Part shown: positions 1 through 9,400 of the stretch, one piece after another
Numbering within the stretch: the stretch's first letter is position 1
Layout: each line of letters begins with the position of its first letter
Assembly: GCF_965208485.1 (NCBI RefSeq)
Contig: NZ_OZ242344.1
Span: 434,001-498,000 of the forward strand
From: Poriferisodalis sp965208485
GTDB taxonomy: Bacteria > Actinomycetota > Acidimicrobiia > Acidimicrobiales > Poriferisodalaceae
Reading direction: 5' to 3'
Length of the DNA: 64,000 nt
Made by a program: the position numbers and the translations under genes
Notes under the pieces: model-generated
Databases searched by the model: none
What the model saw: only the letters and a program-made list of their open reading frames with translations
What the model was told of the DNA's origin: nothing

Positions 1-2
1 AG

Positions 3-458
3 ACTTGGGAAGTCGACCTGCACCCGGCAGAGGCCTGCGGGGGGCCGCTCGACCTGCATCTCACGCTCGAGGTCGACCCGCGAACGATGCTGTCCTTCGA
101 GGATGTGCTGTGGGCGACACCGGAGGACGATCTCCCCCCCGACGAGTTCTGGCTGCCGCTGCACTTCACTTGGGCTCTGCCGCCGCTCGACCACGGTCCC
201 GACATGCTGGTCTTGGCAACCGACCTCGCAGGGCTGGGCGGCACGGCCCTGCCGGTCGAGGTATCCGCCATCGACTCGCTGACCTCGGTGACCGATCCGG
301 CCAAGCGGACGCTGATGATCGTGGCCCGCAGGGAGATGTCGCTCCAAGCGCTGTTGCGCGGCGAGGACAACATGTGCGAGTCCTTCGACCTGTGCACCAA
401 GATCTGCGACTACCTGCTGCACCACGCCCAAGACTGGTACGAGGAGGCGCCGTCCTGA
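3..458 (+). CDS. 3' part of an unrecognised protein (5' end outside the window)
   Basis: The reading frame is open from base 3 without a start codon and ends at TGA 456-458, so only the C-terminal 151 residues are present. The first in-frame ATG at 87 is internal, because the sequence before it (TWEVDLHPAEACGG...) reads as protein. The fragment is acidic, with a cysteine-containing stretch (CESFDLCTKIC) near the C-terminus. There is no signal peptide or membrane segment in this part. It converges with the downstream minus-strand ABC transporter operon, leaving 13 bases between stop codons. I do not recognise the family. Confidence 0.6.
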   Translation, partial: TWEVDLHPAEACGGPLDLHLTLEVDPRTMLSFEDVLWATPEDDLPPDEFWLPLHFTWALPPLDHGPDMLVLATDLAGLGGTALPVEVSAIDSLTSVTDPAKRTLMIVARREMSLQALLRGEDNMCESFDLCTKICDYLLHHAQDWYEEAPS

Positions 459-471
459 GCGCTTCTGGCCC

Positions 472-1632
472 TCAGTCGACGCGGATGACGACGCCGGCCT
501 CGCTCACGCGACCCGATGCGATGTTGCGCTCGAGCGCCTCGGCGGCCTCGGCGGTGCCCACCGGGTAGAAGCAGCGATAGGTGTGGGCGCGCTCGTCGCC
601 GTCAGGCTCGGCGTCGTTGCCCTCGCCGTCCCGACTTGTTCGAGGTCTCGACGGCCTCGGCACCTCGATGAGCGCCGGCTCTTCTGCGAAGCACAGGTCT
701 TGCGCGTACTTGCAGCGGGCGGCGAACTTGCAGCCCGGATCGAGGCTGGTCATGGTCGGCGGCTGGCCGCCGATGATCTCGAGGCGGGCATGGCTGTCGT
801 CGGTGACTTTGGGGATCGATCGGAACAGCGCCTCGGTGTAGGGCATCTTCATGTCCCGAAAGAGCGTCTTGGTGGCAGCGTGCTCCACGATGCGGCCTGC
901 GTACATCACGATGATCTCGTCGGTACGGCCTGCCACGATCCCCAAGTCGTGGGTGATGAGCACAAGCGACATGCCCCGCTCAGCCCGCTGGGTCTCGAGC
1001 AGGTCAAGGATCTGGGCCTGGACCGTGACGTCCAACGCAGTCGTGGGTTCGTCGGCGATCAGCAAGCGGGGGCTGCACGCAAGCGCGATGGCGATCACGA
1101 TGCGCTGGCGCATCCCGCCCGACAGCTGGTGGGGGTACTCGTCGATGCGCCGGTGCGGCTCGGATATGCCCACCTCTTCGAGCAAGTCCAGCGTTGCGCT
1201 GCGTGCGGCTCGCGCCGAGAGATCCCGATGCACACGCAGGCCCTCCCCCACCTGCTTGCCGATCTTCATGACCGGGTTCAGCGAACCGAGCGGGTCCTGG
1301 AAGACCATCGAGAGCTGCGGCCCCCACATCTCGAGCAGCTCCCGGCGACTCAGCGACATCATGTCGATCCCGTCGAAGAGGACAGTTCCCGTCGAGGTCA
1401 CCCGAGATTTGGGCAGCAGCCGCATGATCGAACGGGACATCACCGACTTGCCCGAACCGGACTCTCCCACCACGCCCAGCCGGGTACCCCTTCGCAGGGA
1501 CCAATCGACCCCGTCCACTGCAGCCAGCGGACCCGCCGGTGTGTGAAATGTGGTCCGCAGGTCGCCGACTTCGAGCAGCGGCAGCCCTTCGGCATCCGCT
1601 TTGGCCGAGAGCGGTGTCGGCGCCTCCGTCAC
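472..1632 (-). CDS. Oligopeptide/dipeptide ABC transporter ATP-binding protein (OppD/DppD type)
   Basis: Cytoplasmic ATPase of a peptide importer, 386 residues. Walker A GESGSGKS is at about 56-63, the Q-loop FQDP near 111, the signature LSGGM near 170, Walker B LLIADEP near 190 and the switch histidine in LITHD. The C-terminal third has the oligo_HPY-type cysteine-rich tail (CKFAARCKYAQDLC), interrupted by an acidic insert of about 20 residues that is unusual for the family. The start is taken as GTG 1630-1632, which overlaps the TGA of the preceding gene (GTGA) and implies translational coupling. An in-frame start further upstream would overlap the preceding gene by about 90 bases. It is the last gene of the operon that begins at 9400. 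Confidence 0.93.
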   Translation of the reverse strand: MTEAPTPLSAKADAEGLPLLEVGDLRTTFHTPAGPLAAVDGVDWSLRRGTRLGVVGESGSGKSVMSRSIMRLLPKSRVTSTGTVLFDGIDMMSLSRRELLEMWGPQLSMVFQDPLGSLNPVMKIGKQVGEGLRVHRDLSARAARSATLDLLEEVGISEPHRRIDEYPHQLSGGMRQRIVIAIALACSPRLLIADEPTTALDVTVQAQILDLLETQRAERGMSLVLITHDLGIVAGRTDEIIVMYAGRIVEHAATKTLFRDMKMPYTEALFRSIPKVTDDSHARLEIIGGQPPTMTSLDPGCKFAARCKYAQDLCFAEEPALIEVPRPSRPRTSRDGEGNDAEPDGDERAHTYRCFYPVGTAEAAEALERNIASGRVSEAGVVIRVD

Positions 1633-3353
1633 GGCTGCCTCTGCCCTGCGGCGGCCACCGCTGCTCCAACCCCATCGCGCTCGGACGCTGATTCGCCCAC
1701 AAGCGGGAAGTGGCACGCAACGAATCGGCCTGAAACGATCTCTCGCATTTCTGGCTCTTCGGCGGCGCAGCGCTCCGCTGCGTGCGGACAGCGCGTGCGG
1801 AAGCGACAGCCCGACGGTGGGTCCATCGGCGACGGCAGCTCACCGCCGATGCGCTCTGCGCTCAGTTCTGCGTCCGGGTCAGGGTGCGGGATCGCTGCCA
1901 GCAGCAGATCGGTGTACGGGTGCGCCGGCTGGGCAAACATGGCATCGGGTTCGCTGACCTCGCACAGCTTCCCCAGATACATCACTGCTACCCGGTCGCT
2001 CACGTTCTTGACCACGGCAAGGTCATGAGCGATGAACACCAACGTCAGACCCATCAGGTTCTTGAGGTCTTCGAGCAGGTTGAGGATCTGCGCCTGCACC
2101 GAGACATCCAGCGAAGACACCGGCTCATCGCAGATGATCACCTGGGGCACGCTGACAAGTGCCCGCGCGATCGAGAGTCGCTGTGCCTGGCCGCCCGAGA
2201 ACTCCCACGGGCGTCGGTCCAAGGCATCGTCGGGATTGATGCCGACGTAGCCGAGCACCTCCCGCACACGCGGCTCGGCCCGTCTGCGCTCGGCTTCCCG
2301 ATTCGCCCGGTAGCGCCGCAGCACCCAGCGCAAGAGCAAGGCATCTACCACGACCGAGGCGACCAGCACGATGAGCTTCGCGCCGTCGTCGAGTCCTGCG
2401 ACGTAGAACACCTGCAGCACCAGCATGGCGCTGAGCGTCGTCGCGACGCCGCTGGCACCGGCCCGTTCGGGCTTCAGCATCGATGCGATCAGCCACACGG
2501 CAAGCACGGCGGTGAGCAGGCTGAGTCCGCCCGAGTTGAGCCATTGCGCCCATCCCCCGAAACTCGACCATGTGCGCCTCGTCAGGAACGCGCTGGCGCC
2601 GGTGGTGACGACCGCGCCCGCGAGCCCGACCGCGCTGGAGACCTCGCCGAACTGGCGTGACATCAAGCCGAAGGGCAGCATGACTGCGAGCAGCACCCAG
2701 ATCAGGCCCAGCAACAGAGCAACGGCGCCGACCAGCACCAGCAGTGCAAGCGTCGGGAAGCCGATGACCGCGGCAGGCACTTGCGTCCACTCCAGCCACG
2801 ATTCGAGCGCGCGCCGCTCGACGGCCTCGGAGACGATCCACAGCACGAATGCGACTGAGGCCAACAGGCCTACGATGCGCAACGGTGCCGCTGCACGCTG
2901 CAAGAGACCTTGCAGCAGCATGCCGATGCGTTCCTGCCACACCGCCATGGCCGTCCGCCGCGACAGGTTCTCGAGTTCGATGAAGAGCGGCTCGGCGATG
3001 ATGTCTCGTACCCGTCGGCGAGGATTCAGCGACGAGATCGGATCCTGATAGATCATCTGCAGCCGCGGACGCACCTCGCGCATGGTGTCATCGTCGAGTT
3101 CGGTGAGCTCCCTGCCGCCGAGCTGCACCGTGCCCGATGTCGGCTTTGGCAACTGCAGGATCGCCCGCCCCGTGGTGCTCTTGCCGCAGCCCGATTCGCC
3201 GACCAGCCCGAGCGTCTCGCCCTCGATCAAGTCGAGGGACACGCCCGATACCGCGTACACCGTGCGCCCGCCGGCAGCGGGGAACTCAACCACCAAGTCG
3301 CGCGCGCTCAGCAGCGCTTCGGGGCGAAGGTGGGCGTCGCCGCTTCCCGCCAT
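1629..3353 (-). CDS. OppF/DppF-type ABC ATPase with a polytopic membrane insertion
   Basis: The 574-residue protein has a normal OppF start (Walker A GESGCGKST at 52-60, Q-loop YQDP at 102-105) and a normal OppF end (FSGGQ at 385-389, Walker B VIICDEP at 405-411, IAHD at 441-444, C-terminal oligo_HPY cysteines). Q-loop and signature motif are usually about 60 residues apart; here they are about 280 apart. The extra roughly 220 residues (125-355) contain about six hydrophobic segments: 157-178, 193-211, 212-231, 238-257, 276-292 and 303-345, the last and the long middle stretch each possibly being two helices. They end in an arginine-rich segment. The frame is unbroken, so this is not two genes. 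ATP-driven import with the neighbouring permeases is expected; the role of the insert is unknown. Confidence 0.9.
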   Translation of the reverse strand: MAGSGDAHLRPEALLSARDLVVEFPAAGGRTVYAVSGVSLDLIEGETLGLVGESGCGKSTTGRAILQLPKPTSGTVQLGGRELTELDDDTMREVRPRLQMIYQDPISSLNPRRRVRDIIAEPLFIELENLSRRTAMAVWQERIGMLLQGLLQRAAAPLRIVGLLASVAFVLWIVSEAVERRALESWLEWTQVPAAVIGFPTLALLVLVGAVALLLGLIWVLLAVMLPFGLMSRQFGEVSSAVGLAGAVVTTGASAFLTRRTWSSFGGWAQWLNSGGLSLLTAVLAVWLIASMLKPERAGASGVATTLSAMLVLQVFYVAGLDDGAKLIVLVASVVVDALLLRWVLRRYRANREAERRRAEPRVREVLGYVGINPDDALDRRPWEFSGGQAQRLSIARALVSVPQVIICDEPVSSLDVSVQAQILNLLEDLKNLMGLTLVFIAHDLAVVKNVSDRVAVMYLGKLCEVSEPDAMFAQPAHPYTDLLLAAIPHPDPDAELSAERIGGELPSPMDPPSGCRFRTRCPHAAERCAAEEPEMREIVSGRFVACHFPLVGESASERDGVGAAVAAAGQRQP

Positions 3354-3408
3354 CAGAAAAATGTCCTCACAGTGGGGTCATCACAACCCTGCCCGCATAG
3401 CACCGTCA

Positions 3409-4239
3409 TCACAGGACCGACTCCCGCGGTTCGAAATACTGCTGCAGCTTGTCGCCCACGAAGTTGAGCGCCAGCACGGTGACCAGCATCGTCAGCGCCG
3501 GCATGAGGCTGATGTGCGCCGCGACATCGAGGTTCGTGCGGCCCTTGCTGATCATGTCGCCCCATGTCGGCGTGGGCGGTGGCACGCTGAGGCCCAGAAA
3601 CGCCACCGAGCCCTCCACGACGATCAGCCCGGCCATGATGATCAGCGAGTAGCTGACCAGAGCGGGGGCCACGTTCGGCAGAACTTCACGGAACAGGATT
3701 CGGCCGTCGCGGGCTCCCAACGTCTTGGCCGCCAGCACGAAGTCCTGCCCGGCCCACGTCAAGGTCGCGGCGCGCACCACCCGAGCGATGGGCGCGATCG
3801 ACAGCAGCACGAACGTGAACACAAGAATGAAAATGCGCCGTCGCGCCTCGGAGTCCAGGAACAGCACCAACGCCAAGAACAGAATCAGCGGCGGGATCAC
3901 CAAGGTTGCATTCAGCGAGGAAGTCAGCCAGCGGTCCGCTCGCCCGCCGTAGTAGCCCGACACCATGCCGATGAGCCCGCCGATCACCAACGCGAGCGCA
4001 GTGCCGACGGTCGAGATCACCAAGCTGACCTGGGCGCCGTAGATCACGCGGCTGAAGACGTCGCGGCCCACACCGTCGTTGCCGAACCAGTGCGTCACGC
4101 TCGGCCCCTGCTTCGAAGTGCCTGCGAACGTCTCCGTGGGGTCCTTGATCGGCAGGATGTCGGCGAACACCGCAGCCAGGGCGAGCACGGCGAGGTACAC
4201 CACCGCCAGCCAGAAGAAGAAGCCCAAACGCCTACGCAC
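3409..4239 (-). CDS. Peptide ABC transporter permease (DppC/OppC type)
   Basis: Integral membrane permease, 276 residues, with one N-terminal helix (residues 8-27), a periplasmic segment containing HWFGNDGVGRDVFSR, then five further helices. The EAA loop that docks the ATPase is visible as AAKTLGARDGRILFREVLPN. The protein is shorter than typical DppC (about 300 residues) because the N-terminal tail is brief. The start codon is GTG 4237-4239, overlapping the end of the upstream permease gene by 8 bases, which supports coupled translation. It forms the membrane channel with the neighbouring DppB-type permease. Confidence 0.93.
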   Translation of the reverse strand: MRRRLGFFFWLAVVYLAVLALAAVFADILPIKDPTETFAGTSKQGPSVTHWFGNDGVGRDVFSRVIYGAQVSLVISTVGTALALVIGGLIGMVSGYYGGRADRWLTSSLNATLVIPPLILFLALVLFLDSEARRRIFILVFTFVLLSIAPIARVVRAATLTWAGQDFVLAAKTLGARDGRILFREVLPNVAPALVSYSLIIMAGLIVVEGSVAFLGLSVPPPTPTWGDMISKGRTNLDVAAHISLMPALTMLVTVLALNFVGDKLQQYFEPRESVL

Positions 4240-5416
4240 CAGTACCGACCTCCCGGCCGCGCAATCTCGGGTCCAGTGCCAAGTACAGGAAGTCGGACAT
4301 CGTGAGGACGATGATGTACAGCGTCGAGATCACCAGCACTCCCCCTTGCACGGCAATGAAATCACGTTGGCTGACTCCTTGGAAGATGTACGAGCCGAGC
4401 CCGGGCAGCGTGAAGATCACTTCGATGATGAGTGCGCCGCCGACCAGCAGGCCGATCGTGAGACCCACGACGGTCAGCAAGGTGAAACTCGACGGCCGCA
4501 GCGCGTGCCGCCACAAGATGCGCCTCGTCGGCAGCCCTTTGCTGCGAGCCAAGTCGATGAACGGCAGCCGCAGCGTCGCGATCATGTCGGCGCGCAACAG
4601 GCGCATGAACACTGCGGCCTGGCCCATGGCCAATGCCAGCGATGGCAGCAGCATGTGCTTGAAGTGCAGCCACACGTCCGCGCCCAGCGGGACGTAGCGC
4701 GCAGCAGGCAGTGCGCGGAAGCCGACCTCGTTGCCCGCCACGCTGAGTCCCCCGATCGCGAGGAACAGCACGAGCAGCACGGCGAGTACGTAGCTCGGCG
4801 TGGCGAGGAATCCCAGCATCACGTTGTTGATGGATCGGTCGGTCTTGGTCCCCTGCCGGTAACCGGCCCAAACGCCTAGGGGCAGCGCTACGGCCAGCGA
4901 GATGACCACCGAGTACCCCATGAGCTGCAATGTCGGCGTGATGGCGTTGGAAATGCCGTCCGCTACCAACTCGCGGCGCTGCACCGAATTGCCCAGATCC
5001 CCCTGCACGACGCCGCCCAGCCAATTGCCGTAACGGTTGAAGAACGGCTCGTCGAGGCCGAGCTCGGTGCGCACGATCGCGATCTGGTCAGCCGTCGCCG
5101 CAGGACCCAGGATGTTGATGGCTGGATCGCCGGGCAGGCTGGCCATCAGCGCGAACACCACGAACGACACCCCGACCAGCACGGGGACCACGCTGACGAT
5201 ACGCCGCAACGCGTAGCGGCCGTCAGCGATACCGGCCCCGATGGCGCCGATGGCGATCATCACCGCGAACGTCCAGCTGAACGGCGGCCGCCAGACCCAT
5301 GCCCACACGATCGTTGCCAGCAGGGCAACCGCAATGATCCGCCCGAGTTGGTCACGGAGGTACTGCTTCACCGGACGCTGCTCATTGCCCTGCCAAGCCT
5401 GGCTCAGCCATGGCAA
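4232..5416 (-). CDS. Peptide ABC transporter permease (DppB/OppB type)
   Basis: Integral membrane permease, 394 residues as drawn. The family domain begins near residue 68 (LRRIVSVVPVLVGVSFVVF) and includes the DppB hallmark GDLGNSV and the EAA loop (DLARSKGLPTRRILWRHALR). It is longer than usual because two extra N-terminal hydrophobic segments (about 27-43 and 47-63) precede the classical first helix. The drawn start is TTG 5416, overlapping the binding-protein gene by 13 bases. A GTG at 5371 would give a protein 15 residues shorter, and the sequence does not settle the choice. It pairs with the downstream DppC-type permease. Confidence 0.92.
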   Translation of the reverse strand: MPWLSQAWQGNEQRPVKQYLRDQLGRIIAVALLATIVWAWVWRPPFSWTFAVMIAIGAIGAGIADGRYALRRIVSVVPVLVGVSFVVFALMASLPGDPAINILGPAATADQIAIVRTELGLDEPFFNRYGNWLGGVVQGDLGNSVQRRELVADGISNAITPTLQLMGYSVVISLAVALPLGVWAGYRQGTKTDRSINNVMLGFLATPSYVLAVLLVLFLAIGGLSVAGNEVGFRALPAARYVPLGADVWLHFKHMLLPSLALAMGQAAVFMRLLRADMIATLRLPFIDLARSKGLPTRRILWRHALRPSSFTLLTVVGLTIGLLVGGALIIEVIFTLPGLGSYIFQGVSQRDFIAVQGGVLVISTLYIIVLTMSDFLYLALDPRLRGREVGTGA

Positions 5417-7332
5417 TCCCCATCAGTGCACCAGATCTGAGCGACATGGTGTGCGCCCGCATTCACCCCGAACGAACCCGCATCATTGCCCGGAATGGAC
5501 AGGTCGGTGATGTTCTGCACCCGCTGGTTGGCGACGATGCCCCACAGGGTCCAATACGTCCACAGGTTCCAGACATTGCGGCCGAACGCTCGGTTGACGT
5601 CCTCAGCCGCCTTCTGACGCGCAACCGGATCCGGATTGTGACGGATGACGTCGTATGCCGCGTCTATCGCGGGATCCTGGAATCGCCCGATGTTGGCGGC
5701 CAACTCGGGCACAGCGGGATTGATTGGCTGCGCTGTCGACGAGTTCCACCACAGCCACTGCTCGATCGGGTCGACGCCGCCGTGGGCACGCAAGGCCATC
5801 ATCTCGTAGAGCCCGGCGAGAGCGAGTCCGAAGTACTGGCCCTGCTCGATCGGCTGGATCGTCACCGAAATCTCGTCGCCGAAGGCGTGCTGCCACATCG
5901 ACACGATCAGTTCGTTCGACTCCACGTTGAACGGATCGCCGGTGGAGTTGAAGCCGAACGTCACCGGATTCTGACCGCTCTCGGCCTTGCATTCGGCGAA
6001 GGAGACAAGGGCCGCGTCAAGATCAAACTCCGGATAGCCCGAATCCTCCAAGTAACCCATGCTGCCCGGCGGGAACGGTCCATTCGCCGCCCGGACAAGC
6101 CCCTTATGCCGTTCCCTGACGAAGCGCTCGCCGTCGAACGCTTGTGCCAAGGCCCTGCGACAGCTCAGGTGCACCAGAGGGTTGGCCGCGTTGAACCCCA
6201 GCGGATCCATGGCAACCGGCTCGTCGAGTCCGCGCTGCGCTGCGAGCACCGGGTTCGTCCCCGCGGCCACGTTCATGATCGCGAAATTGGTCTCGCCAAA
6301 ACTGTTGGCCTGCAACGTGACGTAGTCGTCGTCGCTTTCGTACTTGAAGATCTCGTCGGCATTGGATGTGTGGATGATGTGGAAATCGCCTGCCTTCAGC
6401 CCGCTTGATCGGCCTTGAATGTCTTGGGATACCACGAACTCGATCTCGTCGAGATAGGGCAAGTTTTCGCCGGTGATGCCATTGGATCCTCGCCAGTAGT
6501 CCGGGTTGCGCTCGGCGATGAAGCTGTTGCCATTGCCCGGTGTGTACTCCACAAACCTGAATGCGCCCAATCCAACCGGCGCAGCCGGATCACCGGTGGC
6601 GCTGGCCAAGCCTGCGGACCGTTCCTCAGCCGACAGGGGCGAGAACGGAGAGGCGTACAGCGGGTTGTTCGGCAGCGTCTCGAGCCACGCCGGAGAGAAC
6701 ATGAAGCCGCAGCCTGCCTCACGCGACGCAGGACCCGGTCCCGTCGCGAACGGGACGGACGTCTCGTAGTGGACGTACTGGCCCTCGCCCCAGACATCGT
6801 CGATGCCGACATAGCCCGGCCCGGTCTGCTGGCTGTAGCGGCACAGGTTGATGTTGTAAGCGACGGCCTCGCCCGTCAGCGGTGTTCCGTCATGGAACCG
6901 GATGCCGTCGCGGATCCGCAACGTCCACCGCGAGAAGTCGTCGTTGGGGGTTTCCGACTCCACGAGGTACGGCACGATGTCGCCGTTCGCGTCGGTGACG
7001 TACAGCGACTCAGTGACCGCACGCATGATCATGCGGCAGCTGATCGCGCACAGTGCCGCGTGGGGCGCGAACGGGTTGGCGGTGTCCGCTTCGATGCCGT
7101 ACACCAATCGGCCGCCGTGAACGGGGCCGCTGACGACTTCGCGGATGTCGTCGCCCGTGGCCTGGCCGGCCTCGCGAGCTTCGACGGCTTCTGCCCGGTT
7201 CCCCTCCAGTGCGGTCGCAGCGTCATCGGCGGCGTCAGACTGGGTGTCCGAGCGGTCGCTGTCACAGCCCGCGCAGGCGACGGCTGTCAGCGCGAAGGCT
7301 GTCGCTGCTGCAAGCGAACACGCTCGCGCCAA
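5404..7332 (-). CDS. Peptide ABC transporter substrate-binding lipoprotein, paralogue 1
   Basis: Family 5 extracellular solute-binding protein, 642 residues, expected to be lipid-anchored outside the membrane. The N-terminus has a short hydrophobic stretch ending in cysteines at about 20 and 23 (ALTAVACAGC), followed by an acidic, low-complexity linker. The mature part matches its upstream neighbour almost end to end, including LVYGIEAD near the start, NPDYWRGSNGITGENLPYLDEI, and the C-terminal WCTDGDC. The start is TTG at 7332, supported by a GGGAG motif about eight bases upstream. It lies 31 bases downstream of its paralogue in the same operon. The substrate is unknown; peptides are inferred from the family. 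Confidence 0.92.
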   Translation of the reverse strand: MARACSLAAATAFALTAVACAGCDSDRSDTQSDAADDAATALEGNRAEAVEAREAGQATGDDIREVVSGPVHGGRLVYGIEADTANPFAPHAALCAISCRMIMRAVTESLYVTDANGDIVPYLVESETPNDDFSRWTLRIRDGIRFHDGTPLTGEAVAYNINLCRYSQQTGPGYVGIDDVWGEGQYVHYETSVPFATGPGPASREAGCGFMFSPAWLETLPNNPLYASPFSPLSAEERSAGLASATGDPAAPVGLGAFRFVEYTPGNGNSFIAERNPDYWRGSNGITGENLPYLDEIEFVVSQDIQGRSSGLKAGDFHIIHTSNADEIFKYESDDDYVTLQANSFGETNFAIMNVAAGTNPVLAAQRGLDEPVAMDPLGFNAANPLVHLSCRRALAQAFDGERFVRERHKGLVRAANGPFPPGSMGYLEDSGYPEFDLDAALVSFAECKAESGQNPVTFGFNSTGDPFNVESNELIVSMWQHAFGDEISVTIQPIEQGQYFGLALAGLYEMMALRAHGGVDPIEQWLWWNSSTAQPINPAVPELAANIGRFQDPAIDAAYDVIRHNPDPVARQKAAEDVNRAFGRNVWNLWTYWTLWGIVANQRVQNITDLSIPGNDAGSFGVNAGAHHVAQIWCTDGDCHG

Positions 7333-7363
7333 TTGCCGTCTCCCGCTTCGTGCTGCCGGACGC

Positions 7364-9400
7364 TCAGCCTTGGCAGTTCCCGTCGGTGCACCAGATCTGT
7401 GCGAGGTGGTGCTTGCCCGAGATCACCGGGAAGGTGCCCTCGTCGTTGCCGGGGATGGGCAGGTCGGTGAGGTTCTGCACCCGTGGCTGTGCGATGATGC
7501 CCCACAGGGTCCAGTACGTCCACAGGTTCCAGACGTTCTCAGCGAATGCCCGGTTGATGGCTTCGGCCGCCTTCCGCCGTGCCTCAGGGTCGGGATTGTG
7601 CCGGATGTCGTTCAGTGCATCGGAGATCGCAGGGTCCAGGAAACGCCCGAAATTCAGGGCCAACTCGGGCACGGACGGATCGACCGGATTCGCGGTGAAC
7701 GGGCTCCACCAGTACCACTGCTCGGACGGGTCCACGCCGCCGTGATTGCGCCAGCCCTGCATCTGGAACACGCCGACCAGTGCCAGGTTGATGTACTGGC
7801 CCTGCTCGATCGGCTGGATCGACACATCCAGCTCGCTGCCGAACGCATCAGCCCACATGGACGCGATGAGTTCGTTGGACTCCACGTTGAACACGTCGTT
7901 GGTGGTGTTGAACGAGAACGCGACCGGGACTTGGCCGTGGTCAGCCTTGCACTGCTCGAACTCTGCCCGCGCGGCATCGACGTCGTAGGTCGGGTAGCCC
8001 GTGTCCTCGAGGTAGCCGATGCTGCCGGGCGGGAACGGACCGTTGGCGACCTGCACCAAGCCCTTATGGCGCTCTGTGGCGAAACGCTCGCCGTCGAACG
8101 CATGAGCCAGCGCCTTGCGGCAGCTCAGATGCAACAGTGGGTTGCCGCCGTTGATCCCTGTCGGATCCATCGGGATCGGCTCTTCGGCACCGAGCACTGC
8201 TTGGAGCCACGGGTTCACGCCGGCAGCGACATTGATGAGGTTGTAGCTGGTCTCGCCGAAGTCGTTGGCCTGCAGCAGCACGAAGTCGCTGTCGCCTTCA
8301 TACTTGGAGATCTCGTCGGCGTTGGCCGTGTGGATGATGTCGAACTGGCCGCCCTTCAGGCCATTCGAGCGGCCCTGGATGTCCACGGCTACCACGAATT
8401 CGATCTCGTCCAAGTACGGCAGATTCTCGCCCGTGATGCCGTTGGGGCCACGCCAGTAATCCGGGTTGCGCTCGGCGACAAAGCTGTTGCCGTTGCCCGG
8501 CGTGTAGCTCACGAACTTGAACGCACCAAGCCCAACCGGTTCCGAGGGATCTCCGGTGGCGTTCGCAAGCGCCGCCTCGCGCTGCTCCTGCGTGAGCGGC
8601 GACGCCGGCGACGTGTACAGCGGGTTGTTCGGCAGCGTCGCCATCCATGCTTGGCTGAACATCTGCCCGCACACCTCGGCACGGCCTGCCGGGCCGATGC
8701 CCGCAGCCAGCGGCTGACCGGGGCTGGCCGTGATCGTGACGGTCTGGCCCTCGCCGACGACGCTGTCGACGCCCAAGAACGCCGGACCCGTCAACGGGCT
8801 CAAGCGGCACAGGTTGAGGTTGTAAGCCACGGCTTCGCCGTTGAGCGGCGTGCCGTCGTGGAAGGCGATGCCGTCGCGGATCGTGAGCGTCCACTCCATG
8901 TAGTCGTCGCTGTGCTCCTCCGACTCCACCAAGTAGGGCACGATCTCGCCGTGGCTGTCAGTGATGTACAGCGAGTCGGTGATGGCCCGGAAGATCATCC
9001 TGCAGCTGATCGCGCACGATGTCGCGTAGTGCACGAAGGGATTGGCAGAGTCGGCCTCGATGCCGTACACGAGCCTGCCGCCATGGACCGGGCCGGTCTC
9101 GGTCTCGCGGACGTCCTCGCCGGTGGCCTCGCCCGCATCTCGGGCTTCGACGACCTCGTCTTCCTCTCCGGTCAGTGTGGTCGTGGGCGCATCTTCGGTC
9201 GTTTCCTGCGTGGTGTCCGGCTCCTGCGCGGCGTCGTCGCCGGTATCGCCACCGTCACCTCCGCCGCCGCACGCGACCGCTACCAAGGCGAAAGCGGCGA
9301 TGACCACGCCGAGCCTGATGCCGAGCAAACGCCGCGACCTGTGTCGGCGGCACCCGCTGGTGAGTTGGTCGGCATGACGCCGCGTTAGTCCGATGCGCAT
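7364..9400 (-). CDS. Peptide ABC transporter substrate-binding lipoprotein, paralogue 2
   Basis: First gene of the operon, 678 residues. A basic N-terminus (RRHRSRR) is followed by a hydrophobic segment and lipobox LVAVAC with the lipidated cysteine at about 44, then a Gly/Asp/Glu/Thr-rich linker of about 60 residues before the family 5 binding-protein domain. Start ATG 9398-9400 is preceded by AGGAGGAGT on the minus strand, the strongest ribosome binding site in this operon. It shares long identical stretches with the next gene, so the pair arose by tandem duplication. The differences probably reflect substrate range, which is an inference. Confidence 0.93.
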   Translation of the reverse strand: MRIGLTRRHADQLTSGCRRHRSRRLLGIRLGVVIAAFALVAVACGGGGDGGDTGDDAAQEPDTTQETTEDAPTTTLTGEEDEVVEARDAGEATGEDVRETETGPVHGGRLVYGIEADSANPFVHYATSCAISCRMIFRAITDSLYITDSHGEIVPYLVESEEHSDDYMEWTLTIRDGIAFHDGTPLNGEAVAYNLNLCRLSPLTGPAFLGVDSVVGEGQTVTITASPGQPLAAGIGPAGRAEVCGQMFSQAWMATLPNNPLYTSPASPLTQEQREAALANATGDPSEPVGLGAFKFVSYTPGNGNSFVAERNPDYWRGPNGITGENLPYLDEIEFVVAVDIQGRSNGLKGGQFDIIHTANADEISKYEGDSDFVLLQANDFGETSYNLINVAAGVNPWLQAVLGAEEPIPMDPTGINGGNPLLHLSCRKALAHAFDGERFATERHKGLVQVANGPFPPGSIGYLEDTGYPTYDVDAARAEFEQCKADHGQVPVAFSFNTTNDVFNVESNELIASMWADAFGSELDVSIQPIEQGQYINLALVGVFQMQGWRNHGGVDPSEQWYWWSPFTANPVDPSVPELALNFGRFLDPAISDALNDIRHNPDPEARRKAAEAINRAFAENVWNLWTYWTLWGIIAQPRVQNLTDLPIPGNDEGTFPVISGKHHLAQIWCTDGNCQG

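Noticed and set aside
583..2028. Long plus-strand open frame (481 codons)
   Set aside because: It is antisense to the OppD and OppF-like genes, has Arg/His/Gly-rich composition typical of GC-rich shadow frames, and shows no motif.
7145..9388. 747-codon plus-strand open frame
   Set aside because: Antisense to the second binding protein; length follows from codon bias of the real gene, and the translation has no recognisable domain.
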